A stretch of DNA of 64,000 nucleotides from Pseudomonas sp. LS1212 (GCF_024741815.1 NZ_CP102951.1:4292001-4356000); one strand, 5' to 3'. Positions 52,342-61,666 are shown, counted from the stretch's first letter. Numbers and translations are program-made. Notes: a model not told the origin generated them from the sequence alone.

Positions 52342-53004
52342 TCAGCGTTTACGGCACAGGGTCAGGCCATCGCCCAGTGGCAAGAGCGAAAGATCGACGC
52401 GCGAGTCATCCTTCAAGGCGCGATTGAGCGCCTGGATGGCCCGGGTATCGGCGCTGTCGGGTTCGCTCTGCAGCACCCGACCGCTCCATAATGTGTTATC
52501 GAAAATGGCCAGGCCGCCAACCCGCAGCAGACGCAAGGCGTATTCCAGATAAACCGGGTAGTTGGCCTTGTCGGCGTCGATGAAGATCAGGTCGAAACTG
52601 CCGCCCTGACCTTGCCCCTCCAGTTGTGCGAGGGTGTCCAATGCCGGCGCCAGGCGCAGATCGATCTTGTCGGCCACCCCCGCCTGCTGCCAATAACGCA
52701 GGGCCGTCTGGTTGTAGTCTCCCGGAAGATCACAGCAGATCAATCGCCCCTGCGCCGGCATCGCCTGAGCCATGCACAGGGCGCTATAACCGGTGAACGT
52801 GCCGACTTCAAGCAGCCGCTGCGCCCCGATCAAGCGCACCAGCAAGGCCAGGAACTGACCCTGTTCGGGCGCAACCTGCCAACGCGCCATGGGCATCGCC
52901 TGGGTTTCGGCTCGCAATTGTTGCAGCAGCGGTGTTTCGCGCAGCGAGACGTCCTGCAGGTAGTGGTACAGCGCGTCGTCCAGGTAGAGCGTTTGGGCGG
53001 TCAT
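52342..53004 (-). CDS. Class I SAM-dependent O-methyltransferase
   Basis: A 220-residue protein of the catechol/caffeoyl-CoA O-methyltransferase type. RLLEVGTFTGYSALCMAQAM is motif I and FDLIFIDADKANYPVYLEYALRLLR carries the conserved metal-binding D-x-D-K region. LAIFDNTLWSGRV is the following motif. It probably methylates a catechol-like or other hydroxyl substrate using Mg2+. It precedes an NlpC/P60 lipoprotein on the same strand and is unrelated to the cobalamin operon on its left. Substrate is unknown. Confidence 0.88.
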   Translation of the reverse strand: MTAQTLYLDDALYHYLQDVSLRETPLLQQLRAETQAMPMARWQVAPEQGQFLALLVRLIGAQRLLEVGTFTGYSALCMAQAMPAQGRLICCDLPGDYNQTALRYWQQAGVADKIDLRLAPALDTLAQLEGQGQGGSFDLIFIDADKANYPVYLEYALRLLRVGGLAIFDNTLWSGRVLQSEPDSADTRAIQALNRALKDDSRVDLSLLPLGDGLTLCRKR

Positions 53005-53019
53005 GCCGGCCTCCCTTTG

Positions 53020-53550
53020 TCAGGGGTTACGCGCCAGGCTGGTCGGCTGCAGGACGCGCTTGGCGTTGAGGTAGGTCTTCTGCCAGTAGGCATTGGACAG
53101 GTAATCCAGGCGTACCGTACCACCAGTGGCCGGCGCGTGGACAAAGCGCCCTTCGCCGACGTAGATACCGGCATGGCTGACCTGCGACCCGCCGTTGGTG
53201 GCAAAAAACACCAGGTCGCCGGATTGCAGCGCATCGCGCCCGACTTCGGGAGCGCGCAGGCCGATCATTTCACGGGTAGAGCGCGGCAGGGAAATACCGG
53301 CAGCATCACGGTAGACGTAACCGATCAGCCCACTGCAGTCGAAGCCCGAGTCCGGTGTATTACCGCCCCAGCGATAGGGCGTGCCGACCAGGCCCAGTGC
53401 ACGAAACAGCACATCTTCGGCAACCGGCGAGAAATATTGTTGAGGGGCCATGACGGCCGGCTCGGTGACCCGAGGCGACGGGGCATGACTGCTACAGGCA
53501 CCGAGCAGTGCTGCGAAAAGAACAAGGGCAAAGCGCGCAGCCATCGACAT
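53020..53550 (-). CDS. NlpC/P60 lipoprotein (peptidoglycan hydrolase)
   Basis: A 176-residue lipoprotein with lipobox LLGACS. The NlpC/P60 domain spans ~50-170: GTPYRWGGNTPDSGFDCSGL gives the catalytic Cys, QVSHAGIYVG the His, and FVHAP the third residue. It should cut stem peptides in the periplasm, anchored to a membrane. A paralogue with the same arrangement lies immediately upstream, so the pair likely arose by tandem duplication. Confidence 0.9.
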   Translation of the reverse strand: MSMAARFALVLFAALLGACSSHAPSPRVTEPAVMAPQQYFSPVAEDVLFRALGLVGTPYRWGGNTPDSGFDCSGLIGYVYRDAAGISLPRSTREMIGLRAPEVGRDALQSGDLVFFATNGGSQVSHAGIYVGEGRFVHAPATGGTVRLDYLSNAYWQKTYLNAKRVLQPTSLARNP

Positions 53551-53654
53551 AAACAGAACAATCCTGATCTGATCCGGCTTACTCCGCCGAGAGCCTGGCC
53601 ATGTGCCAGGAGGTTATAACCCGTTAATACTAGTTGCTATTGCCAAAAACGCAC

Positions 53655-53691
53655 ACGGCGACGTGCTTTTTTGAGCTACGTCGCCGTTTTT
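53655..53691 (-). terminator. Terminator between the two NlpC/P60 genes
   Basis: ACGGCGACGT and ACGTCGCCGT form a 10-bp stem after the stop at 53710. T tracts lie on both sides, so it may work in either direction. It suggests the two paralogues are transcribed separately. Confidence 0.75.
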
Positions 53692-53709
53692 GCTGCGAAA
53701 CTGCTGAGC

Positions 53710-54333
53710 TTAATTGCGCGAGATAACCGTGCTCGGGGCCATGGCCAGCGCACGCTTGGCTTCGATAAAGGTCTTGCTCCAGTAGCGGTCGCCAAGGCTG
53801 TCGATGCGCACGCCACCGCTGCGGCGGCTGCTGGAGTGAATGAACTGATCATCGCCCAGGTAGATGCCGGCATGGCTGACACGACCACGACCGTTGGTGC
53901 TGAAGAACAGCAGGTCACCGGGCTTGAGGTTGTCGCGAGCGACCAGCGGAGCGTTCACGTTGATCATTTCACGCGTGGAGCGCGGCAGTTTCAGGCCAGC
54001 CTCTTCGCGGAACAGGTAACCGATGAAGCCGCTGCAATCGAAGCCGGACGTCTCCGAGGTGCCGCCGAAACGGTAGCGGGTACCGATCAGGGACATGCCA
54101 CGCTCGAGGATGCTGTCAGCCAGGGCGGGCAGTTGGTAAGGCTTGCTGCTGGAGAATTCGGTCAGCTCTTTTTCGCTCATGAGCTCTTCCTGGAGAATCA
54201 GGGAAGGCTGAGCCGAAGCATTGGCGGTAACCGGGTTGCTGACCTGCTGTTGCGAAACCGGCGTATGAGCCGCGCAGCCAAAAAGCAGGGTAACGAGTGC
54301 GAGGGGCACGAGGGGTGCGAAGCGCTTTAGCAT
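53710..54333 (-). CDS. NlpC/P60 lipoprotein (paralogue)
   Basis: Starting at ATG 54333 gives a clean lipoprotein signal (MLKRFAPLVPLALVTLLFGC) and a 207-residue product; an ATG at 54357 is also possible. A ~70-residue linker precedes the NlpC/P60 domain, with GTRYRFGGTSETSGFDCSGF (Cys), RVSHAGIYLG (His) and FIHSS. It resembles Spr/MepS-type endopeptidases that open the sacculus. It is longer than its neighbour by the linker. The substrate specificity cannot be read. Confidence 0.9.
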   Translation of the reverse strand: MLKRFAPLVPLALVTLLFGCAAHTPVSQQQVSNPVTANASAQPSLILQEELMSEKELTEFSSSKPYQLPALADSILERGMSLIGTRYRFGGTSETSGFDCSGFIGYLFREEAGLKLPRSTREMINVNAPLVARDNLKPGDLLFFSTNGRGRVSHAGIYLGDDQFIHSSSRRSGGVRIDSLGDRYWSKTFIEAKRALAMAPSTVISRN

Positions 54334-54399
54334 GGGCACGACCGTGTCAAAATCCATAAGAAGGCGCGACTATGCCTTCTCTCATTCTCATTTGCAAAT

Positions 54400-55173
54400 T
54401 CAATCGAAAAAAATGTGACTTGTGAGTTTCCCCATAACCTCTAAGGCCCTCCCCCTCAGATAAATGTCCATGTCACCACTCAGTTCGGTCGGCACCGGAT
54501 TTATCTCGATCGTGAAGCCACCGCTGGCCCGCGTGCGCAACACCGGTTCGTGAATATAAGGGAAGCTGGCGGTGGTGCCAATCACCAGCACGGCATCGAA
54601 ACCCAAGGCCATCTGCTTATACAGGGTTTCCAGCGCAGGCTCGGGCAGCAGCTCCTCGAACAGGACCACCGGCGGGCGCAAAATGCCCGAACAGACCCGG
54701 CAAAGCGGCGGCAAGGGTTGCTGCAGATGCTCTTGCAAGGCATCGCTGACCGCACCACAGGACTGACAATAAAGCGGGGACAGCTGCCCGTGAATTTCAA
54801 TCAGGCGCTGCACCGGGCTACCGGCTGCACGGTGGTAGCCGTCGATATTCTGCGTCAACACCCAACAATCGGGCTTGGCCTGCTGCAAGCGGGCGATGGC
54901 CTCATGCGCCGCGTTCGGGCGCGCACCCAGGCAAGCGGTGCCCAATTGGGCCAGGTATTTCCAGCACAAGGCCGGATTACGCTGCAGCATGGGGCCGGAC
55001 AAGGCCTGCTCGATCGGGATGCCTTCAGCCGTTACGCCGTTATACAGCCCACCCAGGCCCCGATAGGTCGGCAGCCCGGAATCGGCGGAAAGCCCCGCAC
55101 CGGTAATGATCAGGATGCGCTGGGCCCGGCGCAGCACGGCGGCGGCCTGGGCAATCAGCTGTTGATCTACCAA
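54400..55173 (-). CDS. Sir2-family NAD-dependent protein deacylase
   Basis: A 257-residue sirtuin. It has GAGLSADSGLPTYRG (NAD binding), TQNIDGYHRAAG (N-I-D motif), the catalytic His in LIEIHGQLS, and the zinc Cys pairs YCQSC and CRVC. It removes acyl groups from lysines using NAD. Its stop overlaps nothing, but its start lies within the 3' end of hda (55167), so the two are probably one transcript. It must not be confused with cobB of the cobalamin operon. Confidence 0.93.
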   Translation of the reverse strand: MVDQQLIAQAAAVLRRAQRILIITGAGLSADSGLPTYRGLGGLYNGVTAEGIPIEQALSGPMLQRNPALCWKYLAQLGTACLGARPNAAHEAIARLQQAKPDCWVLTQNIDGYHRAAGSPVQRLIEIHGQLSPLYCQSCGAVSDALQEHLQQPLPPLCRVCSGILRPPVVLFEELLPEPALETLYKQMALGFDAVLVIGTTASFPYIHEPVLRTRASGGFTIEINPVPTELSGDMDIYLRGRALEVMGKLTSHIFFD

Positions 55174-55871
55174 CCCAGGGTTTCTTTGAGAAAGGGGATG
55201 GTCAGCTTGCGCTGGGCCTGAAGCGACGCCTGATCGAGGCGCTCGAGCAAGTCGAACAAGGCGCTCATGCTGCGGGTGCCGCGGGTGAGGATGAAATGCC
55301 CGACTTCATCGGTCAGGTGCAGGCCGCGGCGCGAGGCACGCAGCTGCAGGGCGCGCAGCTTGTCTTCATCGGACAAGGCACGCATCTGGAAAATCAAGGC
55401 CATCGTCAGCCGCGACTTGAGGTCGGGCAGCTTGATCGGCAACTCACGCGGTGAGCTGGAAGCGGCGATCAGCAAGCGCCTGCCGCTGTCGCGCAAGCGG
55501 TTGAACAGGTGAAACAGGGCTTCTTCCCAGTCCGGCTTGCCGGCGACCGATTGCAGGTCGTCCAGGCAGACCAGCTCGTACTGCTCCAGGTTGTCGAGCA
55601 GCTCGATGCCGCGATCGATCAGTTGCGCCAAGGGTAGGTAAACCGCCGGTTCGCCCATTTGCTCGAACCGCAGGCAAGCTGCCTGCAACAGGTGAGTGCG
55701 CCCCACGCCCTGCTTGCCCCACAAATAAATCAGGCTTTCAGTCCACCCGGCGTCGGCTTCGCAAAGTCGCTCGACGTAGCCTAGGGCTGCGGCATTGGCG
55801 CCTGGATAGTAATTGACGAAGGTTGCGTCATCACGCAGACGCACACCTAGGGGCAGCTGAATCGGTTTCAT
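55167..55871 (-). CDS. hda: DnaA-homologous initiation regulator Hda
   Basis: A 234-residue AAA+ protein from ATG 55871 (MKPIQLPLGVRLRDDATF). LIYLWGKQGVGRTHLLQAA is the Walker A and LVCLDDLQSVAG the Walker B. Hda works with the sliding clamp to stimulate hydrolysis of DnaA-ATP and prevent over-initiation. QLPLGVRL near the N-terminus is a clamp-binding motif of the family. The longer frame to 55958 lacks these features. Length matches Hda rather than DnaA. Confidence 0.94.
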   Translation of the reverse strand: MKPIQLPLGVRLRDDATFVNYYPGANAAALGYVERLCEADAGWTESLIYLWGKQGVGRTHLLQAACLRFEQMGEPAVYLPLAQLIDRGIELLDNLEQYELVCLDDLQSVAGKPDWEEALFHLFNRLRDSGRRLLIAASSSPRELPIKLPDLKSRLTMALIFQMRALSDEDKLRALQLRASRRGLHLTDEVGHFILTRGTRSMSALFDLLERLDQASLQAQRKLTIPFLKETLGW

Positions 55872-56061
55872 GCTGGCTGAACAGTTCAAGCGAACCGTAA
55901 GGGGCCTCTGTGTAAAGTTAGCAAAGTTTATACCCGTGAAGCCGGGTGCACAATGCAACAGACCACAAGCAAAATCAAAGGTTTGCGGTCACTGCACAAT
56001 TATTTGAGGGCTATTTGACATCATTCTTGCCACGCCAGGGGCCGCAACCCCCGGCGTGCGG

Positions 56062-57135
56062 CTACAAATCCGGATCAATCTCACCGCCGTACATATCCGA
56101 CTCTTTATAGAGATCATTGATGTGTCGCAGCAGCACCATGATCACCGCTGCCACCGGCAAGGCCAGCAACACGCCGGTAAAACCGAACAATTCACCGCCA
56201 GCCAGGATGGCAAAAATCACCGCCACCGGATGCAGGCCGATACGATCACCCACCAACAGCGGCGTCAGCACCATGCCCTCGAGCATCTGGCCGACCATGA
56301 ACACCGCAACGATACCGAGCAAGGGGTACAGATCACCGCCAAACTGGAACAGCCCGGCAATCGTCGCCGCGCCGATGCCGATTACAAACCCCATATAAGG
56401 CACGATGGCGGCAAGGCCGGCGAGCATGCCGATCAACAGCCCCAGCTCCAGGCCCACCAGCATGAGCCCGCCAGCGTAGATCACGCCGAGCGCCACCATT
56501 ACCATCAACTGCCCACGCACGAAGGCACCGAGCACTTCATGGCACTCGCCGGCAAGCGTCACCACCTGCGCTTCGCGCTGGCGCGGCAACAGGCGGCGAA
56601 GCTTGGCCATCATCAGGTCCCAGTCACGCAACAAATAGAAGCTCACCACCGGAATCAACACCAGGTTCGCCAGCCAGCCGAGCAAGGCAAGGCCCGAGGC
56701 CGTGGCCTGGGTCAGCACGACGCCGACGATGTCGGTGGTCTGCCCCATGTGCTCGGATATCGCCGCCTTGATCTTGTCAAACTTCCAGAAGCCATCGACC
56801 AGCCCCAACCGGACCTGCACCCAAGGCAACGCCGTGTGCTGCAACCAGTCGAGCATTTGCGGCGCCAGCTCGTACAGGCGCACCAACTGCCTGGCGAGCA
56901 TGGGTATCAGCACCAGCAGCAAGAGCGCCAGGATCAGGCTGAACAGCGCGAACACCACGATCACGCCCCAGGTGCGCGACAGCCCTCGCCGCTCCAGTCG
57001 ATCGACCAGCGGGTCGGCCAGATAGGCCAAAAGAATACCGACCAGAAAGGGCGAAAGGATCGGGTGCAGCCAATATACAAAGGCTGCGAACACCAACACC
57101 ACAGCCAACCACACCCAGCGACGCGTATCAGTCAT
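56062..57135 (-). CDS. AI-2E/PerM-family transporter
   Basis: I chose ATG 57135, preceded by GGAG seven bases upstream. The 357-residue protein has about eight helices (WVWLAVVLVFAAFVYWL, FLVGILLAYLADPLVDRLE, IPVVSFYLLRDWD, and PYMGFVIGIGAATIAGL), the PerM/AI-2E pattern. The family includes AI-2 exporters and other permeases; the function here is unknown. It lies just downstream of a DUF2066 gene on the same strand, with hda further along. The context is conserved in P. putida as I recall it. Confidence 0.85.
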   Translation of the reverse strand: MTDTRRWVWLAVVLVFAAFVYWLHPILSPFLVGILLAYLADPLVDRLERRGLSRTWGVIVVFALFSLILALLLLVLIPMLARQLVRLYELAPQMLDWLQHTALPWVQVRLGLVDGFWKFDKIKAAISEHMGQTTDIVGVVLTQATASGLALLGWLANLVLIPVVSFYLLRDWDLMMAKLRRLLPRQREAQVVTLAGECHEVLGAFVRGQLMVMVALGVIYAGGLMLVGLELGLLIGMLAGLAAIVPYMGFVIGIGAATIAGLFQFGGDLYPLLGIVAVFMVGQMLEGMVLTPLLVGDRIGLHPVAVIFAILAGGELFGFTGVLLALPVAAVIMVLLRHINDLYKESDMYGGEIDPDL

Positions 57136-57171
57136 CAAAGGCTCCAGACCCAAAGTCAAACCAGGGTGCAC

Positions 57172-58224
57172 TTACCAACGAAAGCGCAGGCCCGTGAAAG
57201 GTTGTGGCGCAGCCACGGGTGGCGCGCCCGGGGTTGCGGCAGGGACGGTCGCAACCGGTGCGGTCGGTGCCTCGGCGGGAAGCTCCTGCAATTTGGCCAG
57301 GCCCAGCTGAGCCCGCAGCTGATCGGCGCTGCCGGTCACCTGGTAGGTGAGTTTGTCCCCCTCGACGCTCTTCAGGCGCGAGCCGTAAGGTTCGAGTATC
57401 CGGCTCAGTTCGGCATAACGCTCAAGGTTCATGCCCTGAACTTGCAGCAGCATGACGCTGCTGGCCCCGGGCTTGGCGACGAAGCGCGGCGCAAGGCGGC
57501 CATGAATGGCCAGCATCACCGCATCGGCCAATGCTGCCGGGTCGGCGCCCTGGACAGTGCCCTGCTCACGCTGATCGCCCAGCCACAGGCGCCAGGTGGC
57601 CTGCCATTGACCGTTGGCCTCGGTGGCGTGCACCGCCAACAAGGCATCGGCGTCATACCGTGCGGAAGCCGCGCGCAGGGGCGCAGGGTCAGTACCCTCA
57701 AGGTTCTGGGCGGTGGCAACGACCTGTTCGTCAAGGTCCGCCAGTGGCAAGCGCAGTGGCAGCCCGCGATGCTGGGCAGCACGGCGCAGCGGCTGGGCGC
57801 TGCCCTGGCCGTCGCCGACCAGGCTGGAGCCTTCGGAGCTGTCATTGAGCCACCAACCGAGAATGGCCGGACGGTTGTTGCCCCATTTTGCCAGGCCGGC
57901 CTTGCGCAAGGCCCGGTCGGTGGTCACCGGGTCGAAATCCACCAGCAGCGACTCGGGTGGGCCGGCTTCGTAGCCGAACTGGCTGATGATTTGCTGCGGG
58001 TCCTTGCGCAATTCGGCGAGGCCTTCGCTCTGGAATGCCTTGGGGTCGCCGGTCAGGCGCAGCACCAGCGTCTCCAGTGCCCGTTGGGTGGCCTGGGCCT
58101 TCTCCTCGGCGGATTGGCCATCGACCGGTTCGCGCACCTGGTACAGGTTGCTGACGGTTTCGGCATGCCCGGACAGGCTGAGCAGGAATAAGCAGCTGAC
58201 CAACAAGTATTTACACAGACGCAT
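57172..58224 (-). CDS. DUF2066 periplasmic protein
   Basis: A 350-residue protein from ATG 58224 with signal peptide MRLCKYLLVSCLFLLSLSGHA. The N-terminal part reads LYQVREPVDGQSAEEKAQA and TQRALETLVLRLTG, typical of DUF2066. The C-terminal ~40 residues are Pro/Ala-rich and end in GLRFRW. The family is a conserved exported protein of unknown function near purMN. It is divergent from purM, with 358 bases between the starts. Confidence 0.85.
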   Translation of the reverse strand: MRLCKYLLVSCLFLLSLSGHAETVSNLYQVREPVDGQSAEEKAQATQRALETLVLRLTGDPKAFQSEGLAELRKDPQQIISQFGYEAGPPESLLVDFDPVTTDRALRKAGLAKWGNNRPAILGWWLNDSSEGSSLVGDGQGSAQPLRRAAQHRGLPLRLPLADLDEQVVATAQNLEGTDPAPLRAASARYDADALLAVHATEANGQWQATWRLWLGDQREQGTVQGADPAALADAVMLAIHGRLAPRFVAKPGASSVMLLQVQGMNLERYAELSRILEPYGSRLKSVEGDKLTYQVTGSADQLRAQLGLAKLQELPAEAPTAPVATVPAATPGAPPVAAPQPFTGLRFRW

Positions 58225-58582
58225 GAAGGGTTCCCGACGGGCAGAGACGCGAGCCTGGCAAGCCGCGTGCAAACGATTGAACAGCCATTGTGACCACACT
58301 TTCGAGCAAAACATTCAAGCCGCCAGCGCAAGATTTTGTCACGAAGTCACTGCTATACCTTATACAGCCCCCGGCGCGCCAACCAGTCGGAGAGTTCAAG
58401 CAAATATTTTTCTGCCATATCGGGCCTGCCCGTCGGCCTGAGGATGGCCGCTACCGGGTAACCCTGATAAAATCGCGCGCCTTCGCAGACCGGAGACGGT
58501 CAGGCAGCGGGAACAGAAGGCTGTTCCGCAATCCCTGACAGGTCACGGTCGATTCCACGAATCCCCCCTAAAGGCCTGGATC
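58225..58582. other. Divergent promoter region of purM
   Basis: This is the gap between a DUF2066 gene and purM. TAAAAT at 58468-58473 is a plausible -10 box for purM. A hairpin GCGGGAACAG with CTGTTCCGC (58507-58529) then falls in the leader, ~55 bases before the start. A PurR site is not recognisable. Confidence 0.4.
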
Positions 58583-59641
58583 ATGAGCAAGCAACCCTCC
58601 CTGAGCTACAAGGACGCCGGTGTAGACATCGACGCCGGTGAAGCATTGGTCGAACGCATCAAGAGCGTCGCCAAGCGTACTGCGCGCCCGGAAGTCATGG
58701 GCGGCCTGGGCGGTTTTGGCGCCCTCTGTGAAATCCCGGCCGGCTACAAACAGCCGGTTCTGGTCTCCGGTACCGACGGCGTCGGCACCAAGCTGCGCCT
58801 GGCGCTGAACCTGAACAAGCACGACAGCATCGGCATCGATCTGGTCGCCATGTGCGTCAACGACCTGGTGGTATGCGGCGCCGAGCCGCTGTTCTTCCTC
58901 GACTACTACGCCACCGGCAAGCTCAACGTCGACACCGCGGCCCAGGTCGTTACCGGCATCGGCGCCGGTTGCGAACTGTCCGGCTGCTCGCTGGTGGGCG
59001 GTGAAACCGCTGAAATGCCCGGCATGTACGAAGGCGAAGACTACGACCTGGCCGGCTTCTGCGTCGGCGTGGTGGAAAAGGCCGAGATCATCGACGGCTC
59101 CAAAGTCGCGACCGGTGACGCACTGATCGCCCTGCCATCGTCCGGCCCGCACTCCAACGGTTACTCGCTGATCCGCAAGATCATCGAAGTCTCCGGTGCC
59201 GACATCGAGAACATCCAGCTCGACGGCAAGCCGCTGACCGACCTGCTGATGGCCCCGACCCGCATCTACGTCAAGCCGCTGCTCAAGCTGATCAAGGATA
59301 CCGGCGCGGTCAAGGCCATGGCCCACATCACCGGTGGCGGCCTGCTCGACAACATCCCGCGGGTACTGCCAAAAGGCGCCCAGGCCGTGGTCGACGTGGC
59401 CAGCTGGCAACGTCCGGCAGTCTTCGACTGGCTGCAAGAGAAAGGCAATGTCGATGAAACCGAGATGCACCGCGTGCTGAACTGCGGCGTCGGCATGGTC
59501 ATCTGCGTGGCCCAGGACCAGGTCGACACGGCCCTGAACGTATTGCGCGAAGCCGGTGAGCAACCATGGGTCATCGGCCAGATCGGCGTCGCCGCCGAAG
59601 GCGCAGCCCAGGTCGAGCTGAAAAACCTCAAGGCGCACTGA
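58583..59641 (+). CDS. purM: Phosphoribosylformylglycinamidine cyclo-ligase (AIR synthetase)
   Basis: A 352-residue enzyme. SYKDAGVDIDAGEALVERIK starts the family pattern, and GTDGVGTKLRLAL and GGETAEMPGMY are PurM signatures. It closes the imidazole ring in purine synthesis using ATP. The stop TGA shares one base with the purN ATG, so the two enzymes are coupled. The order purM-purN is standard in gammaproteobacteria. Confidence 0.97.
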   Translation: MSKQPSLSYKDAGVDIDAGEALVERIKSVAKRTARPEVMGGLGGFGALCEIPAGYKQPVLVSGTDGVGTKLRLALNLNKHDSIGIDLVAMCVNDLVVCGAEPLFFLDYYATGKLNVDTAAQVVTGIGAGCELSGCSLVGGETAEMPGMYEGEDYDLAGFCVGVVEKAEIIDGSKVATGDALIALPSSGPHSNGYSLIRKIIEVSGADIENIQLDGKPLTDLLMAPTRIYVKPLLKLIKDTGAVKAMAHITGGGLLDNIPRVLPKGAQAVVDVASWQRPAVFDWLQEKGNVDETEMHRVLNCGVGMVICVAQDQVDTALNVLREAGEQPWVIGQIGVAAEGAAQVELKNLKAH

Positions 59642-60303
59642 TGCCCACAACGATGCCCGCAACCTGTGATGTAGTGGTGCTGCTGTCGGGCACCGGCAGC
59701 AACCTGCAGGCGCTGATCGACAACCTCCAGGCCGGGGACAGCCCGGCCCGCATCGGCGCGGTGATCTCCAACCGCGCTGACGCCTACGGCCTGCAACGTG
59801 CCCGCGATGCGGGCATCGAGGCCCGGGTGCTCGATCACAAGGGGTTCGAGGGTCGCGAGGCCTTCGACGCCGCCCTGATGGAACTGATCGACGGCTTCAA
59901 TCCAAAGCTTGTCGTGCTGGCCGGGTTCATGCGCATTCTAAGCGCCGACTTCGTCCGTCATTATCAGGGCCGCCTGCTGAACATCCACCCTTCCCTGCTG
60001 CCCAAATACAAAGGCCTGCACACCCATCAACGGGCGCTGGAAGCCGGCGACCACGAGCATGGCTGCAGCGTGCACTTCGTCACCGAGGAACTCGATGGCG
60101 GACCGCTGGTCGTACAAGCTGTAATACCGGTAGAGTTGGACGACACACCAGAGACCCTGGCACAGCGGGTTCATACCCAGGAACATCAGATTTACCCGCT
60201 GGCCGTACGCTGGTTCGCCGAAGGCCGTTTGAGCCTCGGCGATCAAGGTGCACTATTGGATGGCCAGCCCCTGGCGGCCAGCGGCCACTTGATTCGACCC
60301 TAG
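59641..60303 (+). CDS. purN: Phosphoribosylglycinamide formyltransferase
   Basis: A 220-residue formyltransferase. VVLLSGTGSNLQALIDNLQ, LNIHPSLLPKYKGLHTHQRALE with the catalytic His-Asn region, and GCSVHFVTEELDGGPLVVQ are PurN signatures. It uses 10-formyltetrahydrofolate to formylate glycinamide ribonucleotide. ATG 59641 is fixed by the one-base overlap with purM; a second in-frame ATG (MPATCD) is possible. Confidence 0.96.
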   Translation: MPTTMPATCDVVVLLSGTGSNLQALIDNLQAGDSPARIGAVISNRADAYGLQRARDAGIEARVLDHKGFEGREAFDAALMELIDGFNPKLVVLAGFMRILSADFVRHYQGRLLNIHPSLLPKYKGLHTHQRALEAGDHEHGCSVHFVTEELDGGPLVVQAVIPVELDDTPETLAQRVHTQEHQIYPLAVRWFAEGRLSLGDQGALLDGQPLAASGHLIRP

Positions 60304-60311
60304 GAGATTTT

Positions 60312-61022
60312 ATGCGTCGCGCCCTGCTTTTCGCTGTCGCTCTGCTCGCACTGCCCGTACACGCGGCGGACCTGAAGCCCTTCTCCGCCAGCTACACCGC
60401 CGACTGGAAGCAGCTGCCCATGAGCGGCACCGCCGAACGCAGCCTGAAAGAAACCGGCAGCGGCGTCTGGACCTTGAGCTTCAAGGCCTCGATGATGATT
60501 GCCAGCCTGACCGAAGTCAGCACCCTGCGCGTCGACAAAGATGTACTGATGCCACAGTCCTACCACTTCGAACGTGGCGGCCTGGGCAAGGCCAAGAAAG
60601 TCGACCTGGATTTCGACTGGTCATCGAAAAAGGTCACCGGCACCGACCGCGGCGATGCCGTCAATCTGCCGCTCAACCGTGGCATCCTCGACAAATCGAC
60701 TTACCAGCTGGCCCTGCAACATGACGTTGCCCTGGGCAAGAAGAGCATCAGCTACCAGGTGGTCGACGGTGACGAAGTCGACACCTACGACTTCCGCGTA
60801 CTGGGCACGGAAACCGTCGAGACCAAGGCCGGCAAGGTCGATGCGATCAAGGTCGAGCGCGTGCGTGACCCGACGCAAAGCAAGCGCATCACCGTGCTTT
60901 GGTTCGCCAAGGACTGGGACTACCTGCTGGTCCGCCTGCAACAGGTCGAGACTGACGGCAAGGAGTACAACATCATGCTTCAGGACGGTACAGTTGATGG
61001 CAAGGCTGTGAAAGGCAACTGA
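60312..61022 (+). CDS. DUF3108 exported protein
   Basis: A 236-residue protein starting eight bases after purN. It has signal peptide MRRALLFAVALLALPVHAA and then the DUF3108 domain (PFSASYTADWKQLPMSGTAE, ISYQVVDGDEVDTYDFRVLG, VLWFAKDWDYLLVRLQQ). It is expected in the periplasm with a lipid-binding-like beta fold. Function is unknown. It closes the purMN transcript, followed by a strong terminator at 61093. Confidence 0.87.
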   Translation: MRRALLFAVALLALPVHAADLKPFSASYTADWKQLPMSGTAERSLKETGSGVWTLSFKASMMIASLTEVSTLRVDKDVLMPQSYHFERGGLGKAKKVDLDFDWSSKKVTGTDRGDAVNLPLNRGILDKSTYQLALQHDVALGKKSISYQVVDGDEVDTYDFRVLGTETVETKAGKVDAIKVERVRDPTQSKRITVLWFAKDWDYLLVRLQQVETDGKEYNIMLQDGTVDGKAVKGN

Positions 61023-61092
61023 AGCTGATGGGCCATACAAGGGCCCTGCCTTGTCAGATTGGATAGACCTCAATCTGCGATGTACTCAAGGA

Positions 61093-61128
61093 ATGCCCCC
61101 GTATTGAAAGGTATGGGGGCATTTTTTT
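61093..61128 (+). terminator. Intrinsic terminator of the purMN transcript
   Basis: ATGCCCCC (61093-61100) and GGGGGCAT (61115-61122) form the stem, followed by seven T residues. Confidence 0.93.
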
Positions 61129-61160
61129 ATGGCCAGCGTACTAAAAGTGCCGAATTTGTA

Positions 61161-61222
61161 GGAATAGGGGACAGACCACGATTTCGCAATCGTCAAAAAA
61201 TCGTGGTCTGTCCCCTATTTCC
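61161..61222. repeat. Palindromic repeat element, copy 1
   Basis: GGAATAGGGGACAGACCACG begins the left arm and its near-exact complement closes the right arm at 61198-61222, around a 13-base centre. A closely similar element lies at 63594-63688. The two bracket the toxin-immunity piece. The design resembles mobile hairpin repeats spread by REP-associated transposases; that is an inference. Confidence 0.8.
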
Positions 61223-61336
61223 ACCCCTGAACATCCAATTGTATTGGCTCGCGGGACCAATACTTTCTCTACCGACCAAAAGAACAGTCGCTTCTTCTAG
61301 GGCCGCTACTGCGTCTTTTACTCCAATTAATAAGTT

Positions 61337-61666
61337 TCAAACAATTGAATCAGGCTTATACCCATCAATCAGATAAACATCTGCAACATCGCAATCCGGA
61401 TAAACCCACTTATCCCAATTAGAAATCAACCAAGCCTTACTTACTCCACCACCATCCAAACAGCCTTCTTTGGGAAGACGAATCAATATCAGCCCAGCTT
61501 TATATCCTGAACTTATCATCAACCCATATGGCCTATCTTCATCCTGCGTTTCAAAAATCATAAAATCAACACACTTTTCATAAGGCCACTTCCCAGGAAC
61601 CCTCAATATACTTCCGCGCAAAACAAAATCCCCCTCAACCGCAATCAACTTAAAATATTCTCCCAT
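61337..61666 (-). CDS. Imm45-like immunity protein
   Basis: A 109-residue cytoplasmic protein. VEGDFVLRGSILRVPGKWPY, VDFMIFETQDEDR, MISSGYKAGLILIRLPKEG and WLISNWDKWVYPDCDVADVYL match my memory of immunity protein 45. The gene is two bases downstream of the CdiA-type toxin fragment, the classic position for its cognate antidote. Base composition is clearly more AT-rich than its neighbours, a sign of transfer. No signal peptide. Confidence 0.8.
   Translation of the reverse strand: MGEYFKLIAVEGDFVLRGSILRVPGKWPYEKCVDFMIFETQDEDRPYGLMISSGYKAGLILIRLPKEGCLDGGGVSKAWLISNWDKWVYPDCDVADVYLIDGYKPDSIV

Noticed and set aside
56056..58191. A 711-residue plus-strand frame over the permease and DUF2066 genes
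   Set aside because: Antisense shadow rich in His and Gln, opposite two well supported genes.
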